DNA of 17,861 nt from Desulfobacula sp. (GTDB lineage Bacteria; Desulfobacterota; Desulfobacteria; Desulfobacterales; Desulfobacteraceae). The DNA is taken from assembly GCF_021107415.1 (NCBI RefSeq), contig NZ_JAIOSW010000455.1, positions 1 to 17,861 on the forward strand, written 5' to 3'. Each line of letters starts with the position of its first letter. Positions within the stretch are counted from its first letter, which is position 1. This document shows positions 8,293-14,775 of this stretch, in pieces. A model generated the notes under the pieces. That model was not told where the DNA came from. It searched no databases and was given only the letters and a program-made list of their open reading frames with translations. The translations under genes and the position numbers were made by a program.

Positions 8293-9138
8293 TTAGACAC
8301 CGCGTAAAATCAGTGATTTTTGCTTCAACTGATCCAGATATTTTCGAAAACGCATGGTATCCCTGGTCTTCCAATATCTGGCTTCTACCTGGTCGCGGAT
8401 TTTTTCAAATGGTGGTGCAACACCTTCTCTCCGGTTTTCAAGATAGATGATGTGCTGATAATTATTACTGATAATGGGTTTGGTGAATTCACCGGGTTCA
8501 AGTTCCATAACAGCCTGCAACAGGGTCGGCCCCAAATATGACAAAAGTCTTGAGACGGGCATGGAACTTCTGGGGGCAGTGAGATAGTTTTTCACATGGA
8601 ATTGTTTCTTCACCGCAGCAATAGAGGAACCGTCAACCAATAGTTCGGCTATTGTGTTGCCGTCAGCTGTCATCGGTAACACAATCTGCCTGAGCTTAAG
8701 ACGTGTCGAGGGCGTAAAAAGACCGATCTGTTCAGAATAGAAATCTTGTAACTCTTCTTCATTGGGTTGACTGGATTTCCCGTTGGTGATGGAGTCCCGT
8801 ATTCCGTTAACCAAGGATGCCCGCACGGACTGGTTAGATTGCAGCATTCCCAGGGACTGCCCTTGCTGAACCAATAATTCTTCTTCAATCATACGTTCAA
8901 GTACAAACAGTCGATCATCTCGTGTGAGATCTGATCGCCGGTCCTGGGAAAAGGCATTCAGTAGTTCCAGGTACTTGGTTTCGGATATTAGTATGCCATT
9001 GACCCGGGCTGCAGAACCTTTAGGAAGTACGGCACCTGCAGAACTCATTAGACTGGAAACAGCCAGGGCAAGGCCTGCCAGGCAGCCTATGGCTGGAAAA
9101 AACCAGCCTTTCCTGAAAAATTCAGGATCAATTCCCAT
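8293..9138 (-). CDS. Exported parvulin/SurA-like foldase (PpiC-type), degenerate active site
   Basis: A 281-residue protein with a basic start and a hydrophobic segment at residues 12-38 (signal peptide or anchor). Residues 42 to about 140 are a SurA/PrsA-type helical chaperone region (VNGILISETKYLELL; DDRLFVLERMIEEELL). Residues 145-236 align with a parvulin domain ending in NYQHIIYLENR. The usual first catalytic His of the ARHIL motif is replaced (LRQIV, Gln151), and the region between lacks the typical GGDLGW loop, so isomerase activity may be lost while chaperone activity stays. The ATG at 9138 is chosen because AGGAAGG lies 8 bases upstream and inside the end of the DUF3604 gene; a longer frame to 9219 would overlap that gene. 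It likely helps fold the Cys-rich exported proteins of the same operon. Confidence 0.82.
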   Translation of the reverse strand: MGIDPEFFRKGWFFPAIGCLAGLALAVSSLMSSAGAVLPKGSAARVNGILISETKYLELLNAFSQDRRSDLTRDDRLFVLERMIEEELLVQQGQSLGMLQSNQSVRASLVNGIRDSITNGKSSQPNEEELQDFYSEQIGLFTPSTRLKLRQIVLPMTADGNTIAELLVDGSSIAAVKKQFHVKNYLTAPRSSMPVSRLLSYLGPTLLQAVMELEPGEFTKPIISNNYQHIIYLENRREGVAPPFEKIRDQVEARYWKTRDTMRFRKYLDQLKQKSLILRGV

Positions 9139-9139
9139 C

Positions 9140-11377
9140 TCATGAACCTTCCTGTCCGTAATAAACAAATATCGGTGATGACCAGGCCCGTGGCTCCTGT
9201 TCAGCCAGGCAATCCTCATCAGTGTTGGACAGGCAGGTGGTCATGCCTTGGAATTTCCCGTTTTCATCATATTGGATATTGAGCTGCTGACCGTTAATCG
9301 TGGGTTTGGGTTCACTGACAGCTCGAACATAATAGAGGGTATCCCGCCTGGCGGTTTCAAATTCAGGATCTGAAAATTCCACAATACAGCCGGCCGGATC
9401 GCCTGGGCAATTGAAAACTTTCCAGGGATCTTCGACCAGATCTCCTATGGGTTCGTTTTCATAGGCCTGGGGACGAATACGAATTACTTCAATTCGGGTA
9501 ATCAGTTTTCGTTCGTCGGATGGATTATAACATTCTCCCCGGCATAACCGATTGATTTTTTCCAAAGACATATTATTCACCACAATATCCGGGCAGCCCG
9601 GTTTCTGCTTGAATGCGCCGATTGCCCGAACTTGAAAGAGCGGTGCGGATATCCTTGATACCATTGCTCCCATGGAACTTTTTTGTGAATCATTTATCAT
9701 GTCAAACCAGAGCAGTGTTCGCTCTCCGGAAGTCCCATAGACCTCACGCTGTTTAAGGGCTTTCCAGATGGAGTCCCGGGTCCGGCTTTCCGAGTGGACC
9801 GCGACCAGTCCACCTGTGTACATATACGAGGTTTGACGCTCAAACATTTTGACTGCCCCCCGGTTTGTTTCTCTCTGGTTGATGGCTTGCCAGATTCTGG
9901 ACTCTGCTCTGGGACTTTCATTTTCCACTTTGAATCCAACGCGAGCCATCAAGTCTATGTTGAATCCTGAAAAATCGGTTATGTACTTGCGATTATATTC
10001 CTTATATCCTGTTCCGGGGCGGGAGGAATGATTGTCGCTGGAAGCGATGAAACCGAAATTAAACCCTTTTGGCGCACCTTCTTCATCAAAATTGCGAACG
10101 GCCAGCGCATATTGTGCCGAACCTCCCGGACGATAATAATAACTGGGCATATAGCAGTCTGCACATTGTTCGGCACCCTCCCATTCTTCCATTTTATCTG
10201 CCGGTATACTCATAAAACTATAGATGGTGTTGGACTCCATATGGTCCTGCATGGCTTTTTGAGCTCGCTGCTCGCATTCCTCCTTGGGAAGTCCTTCTTT
10301 AAGACAGCGCTTTCGGATAATTTTGGCGGCCTGCCGGCATCCGGGCATGAAATTATCACTGGGTTCAGGACAGGTGAGATTACCGTCTTTGTCAATATTC
10401 ACATGGCGCCAGTCGCGGTATTCTTCCGTGCTACCGTGTCCGGAGAACAATTCGATCAACCGCTGCCGCTCAGGATCATGATTCCCGTTTCTCAATTGTT
10501 TGTCCCAGGAGACATTGGGTGGGGTATAGTTGCCCCAGGTATTTCCATGGGGAATCACCAGACTTTCTCCCCCCCATTGGTTCAATAATCCGAACAGGTC
10601 TGCCGGGGTTACCACCGAGGGAATGCAGTCTTTTGGAATTTCACTGAATGGCCCGGTATCGCCGCAGCCGGGAAACGCTGCAACTTCATTTAGGTATTTG
10701 TTAAAATCAAGATACAATGGTAAGTTTTTGAAATCCACCAAAGGTAATAAAGCCCGTGAATCAATGCCGGGCAGAAAGTCCCGCTCATTTTGCACGAGAT
10801 TAACAGCTGCAATAGGATTTGGCGGGGTTTTGTCATCATCTGTTTCCAGAAAAATGACATTTTTATGTCCATAATGATTTTCTGCAACGTCGCCGGCCTG
10901 TGTCCATTCAAATCCCAAAAAGGCAACCACATCAGGATTGTCCGGATCAGTGACGGCGTTACACTCTCGAATTGCTTCTTTTGTAAGCTGCCAGAAGTTT
11001 GGTGTGGTGGTTTCCGCGTGATCATTGATCGACCAGAAATCAATGCCCGAACAATAACGGGCAAAATCACCGGCATCATTAACCGAATGGACGCCCTCGC
11101 CAGACGCCAGGGGCATTGCAAATTGGAAAGCATCCAATGAAATACCGGTATGGACATGCAGATCACCAAACAAAATTTGCTTTTCCGGTTTGGTTTGATC
11201 TACAGGTTGCTTGTCAATAGTTTGTTGAATGGCCGGACGTGCTTTGGCAAGCGGTTTCCCTTTCATAGTCGTTGTATACGGTTCAGCCGTAAAACCATAA
11301 TAGATGGCAAAAAGCACAACACTCAGGCAAAATCCGACAACCAGGATTCCAATGGCCACATTACGTAGGATACGCAT
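9140..11377 (-). CDS. DUF3604 exported PHP-like metallohydrolase, copy A
   Basis: A 745-residue protein. Residues 7-28 form an uncleaved-looking N-terminal membrane anchor, followed by a Lys/Pro/Gln-rich linker. The DUF3604 domain starts with FGDLHVHT (70-77), then DFARYCSGIDFWSINDHAE, FLGFEWTQ, HYGHKNVI, LVIPHGNTWG, LFSGHGSTEEYR and SSDNHSSRPGTG. These His/Asp clusters look like the metal site of PHP-type phosphoesterases, but no reaction is established for the family to my knowledge. Many cysteines occur in pairs (for example EQCADC, LCRGEC, CPGDPAGC), fitting disulfides outside the cytoplasm. The start at 11377 is fixed by AAAGGAG 5 bases upstream, overlapping the sulfatase stop; the frame extends upstream to 11449 but would overlap the sulfatase. 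A close paralogue lies at 14776-17028. Substrate is unknown. Confidence 0.88.
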   Translation of the reverse strand: MRILRNVAIGILVVGFCLSVVLFAIYYGFTAEPYTTTMKGKPLAKARPAIQQTIDKQPVDQTKPEKQILFGDLHVHTGISLDAFQFAMPLASGEGVHSVNDAGDFARYCSGIDFWSINDHAETTTPNFWQLTKEAIRECNAVTDPDNPDVVAFLGFEWTQAGDVAENHYGHKNVIFLETDDDKTPPNPIAAVNLVQNERDFLPGIDSRALLPLVDFKNLPLYLDFNKYLNEVAAFPGCGDTGPFSEIPKDCIPSVVTPADLFGLLNQWGGESLVIPHGNTWGNYTPPNVSWDKQLRNGNHDPERQRLIELFSGHGSTEEYRDWRHVNIDKDGNLTCPEPSDNFMPGCRQAAKIIRKRCLKEGLPKEECEQRAQKAMQDHMESNTIYSFMSIPADKMEEWEGAEQCADCYMPSYYYRPGGSAQYALAVRNFDEEGAPKGFNFGFIASSDNHSSRPGTGYKEYNRKYITDFSGFNIDLMARVGFKVENESPRAESRIWQAINQRETNRGAVKMFERQTSYMYTGGLVAVHSESRTRDSIWKALKQREVYGTSGERTLLWFDMINDSQKSSMGAMVSRISAPLFQVRAIGAFKQKPGCPDIVVNNMSLEKINRLCRGECYNPSDERKLITRIEVIRIRPQAYENEPIGDLVEDPWKVFNCPGDPAGCIVEFSDPEFETARRDTLYYVRAVSEPKPTINGQQLNIQYDENGKFQGMTTCLSNTDEDCLAEQEPRAWSSPIFVYYGQEGS
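9147..9153 (-). promoter_or_regulatory. Ribosome binding site of the parvulin-like gene
   Basis: AGGAAGG lies 8 bases before the ATG at 9138 and within the last codons of DUF3604 copy A. It decides for that start over the longer frame and couples translation of the two genes, which are separated by a single base. Confidence 0.6.
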
Positions 11378-11382
11378 AAAAG

Positions 11383-11389
11383 CTCCTTT
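11383..11389 (-). promoter_or_regulatory. Ribosome binding site of DUF3604 copy A
   Basis: AAAGGAG sits 5 bases before the ATG at 11377 and overlaps the TAA stop of the sulfatase gene (11388-11390). It fixes the start of the DUF3604 protein and indicates coupled translation. Confidence 0.65.
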
Positions 11390-12893
11390 ACCGGGTTTTA
11401 AAGTCAACAATCCATTGGCGCATCTTGGTGGCAAAAAAATTATAACCATTAAAATTTTTACCTGTTTTGATATTTGGATAAACCTTCATACTGATGATTT
11501 TTGGTTTCATGATTTTGCCTAATTGCGCATAGACCCAGGTATATTCCATTTTCCCGTTATTCATTAATTCATGTTGTTCACCGGGATCGGTTTTCAGGTT
11601 GTACATTGGGGGAACACTGTAAGTTTGAATATTGGAAAACCGATGGTCCATTGTTTTGATATGTATCTTAAAGGACCGCCACTTTATGGAATGAAGGTCC
11701 TTTCCAACGTATATGATCACATGCTCCCTGTTTGATTTTTCCTGTTTACCCAGAAGAAAATCAGCTTGATCGATACCGTCAATGGGGCGATCGTCTGGAA
11801 TTTTATCCTCCTGGCCAATAATATGGGCCAGGGTGGGCATCCAATCCAGGGAGGCGATAATTTCATCAGTGAGCTGGCCAGGCTGAATTTTGTCCGGCCA
11901 CCGAATCATCCCCACCGTACGCAGCCCGCCTTCATAGCCGTTAAGACCTCCCCGCCAGGGACCGTTGGAACCGCTGAAACCTTCCATGGTAATATCCGGG
12001 ACCGTTCCATTGTCGCCTGTCAGGATGACAATGGTGTTATCTTTGATTCCAGCCTCTTCAATCGTCTGGATGATCATGCCGATATGGTGATCCACTTCCA
12101 TGACCAGATCGGAAAAACCATCAACGCCTGATTTTCCAATAAATTCCGGGTGAATACCGACCGGGGGATGAAATTGGGTCATGCCCACATATAAAAAGAA
12201 AGGCTTGTCAGACTTGGCATGTTTTTTAATATATTCATTGGATCGCTCAACAATGTTCCGGTCGATTAATCCTCTGTTTTCCATGTTATACGGCGCCACC
12301 TTTTCCGAAGCTTTCCCTTTGACACCTTTCCATATATAGGGGGTTGGAAAAGCTTTGGGCTCAAATTCGGGTGTCGTGGTATATCCGGCAACCCCGGAAG
12401 AATTTTTAATACCGTACCATTCATCATAACCCTGGTCAGTGGGAAGTCTCCCTTCTGTGTCACCAAGATGCCACTTCCCCATAAGCGCGGTGTCATATCC
12501 GGATTCCGACAATAACTCGGCAATGGTATATTCCCAGGGTGCCATTCCATATGTTTGACCATGGGTTACCTTATGTGTGCCGGACCGGATCGGCAGACGC
12601 GCAGTATGAATGGCGGATCTCGTTGGCGTACACTGGGTTTCCACATTGTAGTTAGTGAATCGTATTCCCTGGCTGGCCAGATTATCAATCTTCGGCGTGG
12701 CGACTTTACCTCCCTGGATACTGATATCCCCCCATCCCCAATTATCAACCAGGATGAATACAATGTTCGGCTTTTTTATTTCTTTGGCAAATACCGCTGT
12801 AGATATCATCAATGATAATCCCATAATAACGGCGGCTAAAAGACTCGCTGCCGCCAGTATTTTGTCAAATCGTATTCTTATCGTTTTTTTCAT
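11388..12893 (-). CDS. Exported formylglycine-dependent sulfatase (arylsulfatase-like)
   Basis: A 501-residue sulfatase with a signal peptide (residues 1-36, ending in STAVFA). The signature CTPTRSAIHTAR (88-99) carries Cys88, which a maturase converts to formylglycine; an anaerobe would use a radical SAM maturase, none of which is in this window. Other active-site motifs are GKWHLG (139-144), QFHPP (240-244) and TGDNG (292-296). The first metal motif reads VDNWGWGD (49-56), with Asn51 where many sulfatases have a second Asp; a related subfamily I recall from actinobacteria shares this. It hydrolyses a sulfate ester in the periplasm or on the envelope; the organic part is unknown. GGAAGG lies upstream of the ATG. 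It ends 10 bases before DUF3604 copy A and starts 102 bases after the cobalamin gene. Family assignment is firm. Confidence 0.92.
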   Translation of the reverse strand: MKKTIRIRFDKILAAASLLAAVIMGLSLMISTAVFAKEIKKPNIVFILVDNWGWGDISIQGGKVATPKIDNLASQGIRFTNYNVETQCTPTRSAIHTARLPIRSGTHKVTHGQTYGMAPWEYTIAELLSESGYDTALMGKWHLGDTEGRLPTDQGYDEWYGIKNSSGVAGYTTTPEFEPKAFPTPYIWKGVKGKASEKVAPYNMENRGLIDRNIVERSNEYIKKHAKSDKPFFLYVGMTQFHPPVGIHPEFIGKSGVDGFSDLVMEVDHHIGMIIQTIEEAGIKDNTIVILTGDNGTVPDITMEGFSGSNGPWRGGLNGYEGGLRTVGMIRWPDKIQPGQLTDEIIASLDWMPTLAHIIGQEDKIPDDRPIDGIDQADFLLGKQEKSNREHVIIYVGKDLHSIKWRSFKIHIKTMDHRFSNIQTYSVPPMYNLKTDPGEQHELMNNGKMEYTWVYAQLGKIMKPKIISMKVYPNIKTGKNFNGYNFFATKMRQWIVDFKTR

Positions 12894-12941
12894 TTGGCCC
12901 TTCCATTTTATGCCCTGCTGATTCCGGCCGTCTGTGCCCTG

Positions 12942-12952
12942 CCTGAATCAGG
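12942..12952. repeat. Perfect 11-bp palindrome between the cobalamin and sulfatase genes
   Basis: CCTGAATCAGG is an odd-length palindrome with a single central base, in the 102-base gap that is the widest inside the operon. A related stretch with GCCCTGCTGATTC lies about 30 bases away (12912-12924). The palindrome is too short to form a terminator hairpin. It may be an operator for an internal promoter, or chance. Confidence 0.3.
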
Positions 12953-12995
12953 GTTCCTAAACTGTATCATTATTTTTGAGCAGACTCCAGAAGAA

Positions 12996-14738
12996 TTACT
13001 GCCCGATCATTCTTATCAATTCTATCACGTCGGCACATGGAGTCGCTCCGATTTCTTTTAAAATATCGGTTGCATCAACCGGCTCGGAGCTTGAATCCAA
13101 CATGGTATTTAAAACCCCGCCCACGTAAAGTTGAGCATTTTGGTGCCTTGTCATGTTATTTTCCGTGAATGTTTTCACCCAATCTACACACTGGCCGTTG
13201 TGAATGCTCACGGCAATAAGTGATGTTTTTTCCTGGGCTGCCAAATCCAGAAGATGTTCCGGATCACGGTCCACACCGGCGTTTATGACCTTGGCTCCGA
13301 GTCTATTTAAAACCTCGGACATCACAAACAGAGCGAACTGATGTGTATCGGCAGAGCCGACAACAATTTTTTTGCCCTTGACTGCATCCATCAGGTCTGC
13401 ATCTTTCAGCAAAGCCAGGGTGTCTTCCACCTGATTTTCATATTTTTTTTGTTTGGCCGTTAATGCAGTGGACATAAATCCCCTATATTGCGAGGAATCC
13501 TTTTTACCCGGATTGAATTTCATTTCCAGTTGCTCGGCACCAAGACGTCTCAAGGCCAGAAGCATTTGCACAGGATCTTCAATATCAACTCCCATATCGG
13601 CAAGACCGTTCATGGCATTGTCATAGAATTTTTTTCCGTTTATAACAAGTTTATCCTTCAGTTCCAGTATCTGTGTATCATCGAAAAGATTTGCATCTTC
13701 GATTTCCAATACTCGAGGCATAGATGCCTTGCAGGCCGCCGCCGCATCAATGACTTCCTCAACTGTGGGAACCCGGATCGCTTCGGAAACCGGTTTGGGG
13801 GTATACATTGCACCAGTCTTATATTTACGTTCCAAAAGGGCAAATATCATAAAATCACTTACCACCAATCCATAATTAGCGGCCATATCTTTGGAAACTT
13901 CAATGGTATTCCCTTCAACATGATCAATAACAGGAGAAAATTCATCGATTCTGGCGGCTTCATTAATCGCCAGCATGCAGGCAAATTTGTCAACAATATT
14001 GCTCATTAATCCGCCGAATCCAACGGTATATGCTGCACCACAGAGGGTTTCAGTTATATATTGTTCAATTAGCGTATATCCCACCAATGATGCATGATCA
14101 ATAAATGTCGAAGGAATCCCATCCTCTGCGTAACTTCCCACAGAAGCCATTTCATTTCGTTTAGCAGCAATAATTCCCATGGACTTAACCGTTTCTGCAA
14201 TCTGCCCCACTTCATCATCCCAATAGGGAAAACGCCAGGAGAACTGAGACAGGGTACCCACACCAAAACAACCCGCGGTAAGAGCATTGGTCACATTTTC
14301 AACGGAATTGGGGCAGCCCACTGCATAATCTGCGATGGCTGCAAATACCGGTGCCGCATGAACAATTCGCCCATAATCTTTCAGCCCGTTATAGACATAG
14401 CTGGTACCTTTGGGTACCAGCTCTCTGGCCTCCGGAGGAATTCCATTGAGCAAACCGGCTGTAATCATAACAGCTCCAAGATCGATACCTGCTTTTTGAA
14501 ATCCCTCATACAGTTTTTTAATGCCCTTTTCCTGTTCATCAACAGATTTTAACCCCAGCTGGGGGAAAAAAATGATATTTCCATTGATTATCTCATTCAG
14601 ATACCAGTCAAAGAAGGATTGGTCTCGGTGCATATCAAATCCATTGGTTCCTATCTGAATTCCCTGGGCAATTTTTTTCCCTTCTTCCAATAGGTCCTTC
14701 CAATTGGGCAGGTCCTTATCCGGTATCAAGTCTTTCAT
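12996..14738 (-). CDS. Single-chain cobalamin-dependent mutase-like protein (GlmE-like barrel plus GlmS-like B12 domain)
   Basis: A 580-residue protein without a signal peptide, so cytoplasmic. Residues 455-580 form a B12-binding Rossmann domain with VVGSADTHQFA (Asp464, His466), VSIHNGQ and YVGGVLN, matching the DxHxxG / SxL / GG pattern of base-off cobalamin proteins except that Ala replaces the motif Gly. Residues 20 to about 330 resemble the barrel of glutamate mutase epsilon chain (AGLLNGIP, FSWRFPYWDDE, SVGSYAEDG), and a linker joins the two. Glutamate mutase uses two chains; 2-methyleneglutarate mutase is a known single-chain relative of similar length. The most likely role is an adenosylcobalamin carbon-skeleton rearrangement; a corrinoid methyl carrier or transferase is the main alternative. 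The start at 14738 has AAGGA 7 bases upstream, and a longer frame would overlap the upstream gene. It is the only cytoplasmic product of the operon. Substrate is unknown. Confidence 0.75.
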   Translation of the reverse strand: MKDLIPDKDLPNWKDLLEEGKKIAQGIQIGTNGFDMHRDQSFFDWYLNEIINGNIIFFPQLGLKSVDEQEKGIKKLYEGFQKAGIDLGAVMITAGLLNGIPPEARELVPKGTSYVYNGLKDYGRIVHAAPVFAAIADYAVGCPNSVENVTNALTAGCFGVGTLSQFSWRFPYWDDEVGQIAETVKSMGIIAAKRNEMASVGSYAEDGIPSTFIDHASLVGYTLIEQYITETLCGAAYTVGFGGLMSNIVDKFACMLAINEAARIDEFSPVIDHVEGNTIEVSKDMAANYGLVVSDFMIFALLERKYKTGAMYTPKPVSEAIRVPTVEEVIDAAAACKASMPRVLEIEDANLFDDTQILELKDKLVINGKKFYDNAMNGLADMGVDIEDPVQMLLALRRLGAEQLEMKFNPGKKDSSQYRGFMSTALTAKQKKYENQVEDTLALLKDADLMDAVKGKKIVVGSADTHQFALFVMSEVLNRLGAKVINAGVDRDPEHLLDLAAQEKTSLIAVSIHNGQCVDWVKTFTENNMTRHQNAQLYVGGVLNTMLDSSSEPVDATDILKEIGATPCADVIELIRMIGQ

Positions 14739-14775
14739 GGTTTTTTCCTTTTTAGGCTGGTTAAAACAAAACATG

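Noticed and set aside
9139..9219. 27-residue N-terminal extension of the parvulin-like protein
   Set aside because: It overlaps the DUF3604 gene and would put 38 residues before the signal segment; AGGAAGG supports the ATG at 9138.
10028..10588. 186-codon plus-strand open frame inside DUF3604 copy A
   Set aside because: It lies wholly antisense to a strongly supported gene and shows no recognisable domain or ribosome site.
13488..14009. 173-codon plus-strand open frame inside the cobalamin gene
   Set aside because: Antisense to a well-supported gene; composition is a shadow of the coding strand and no family is recognisable.
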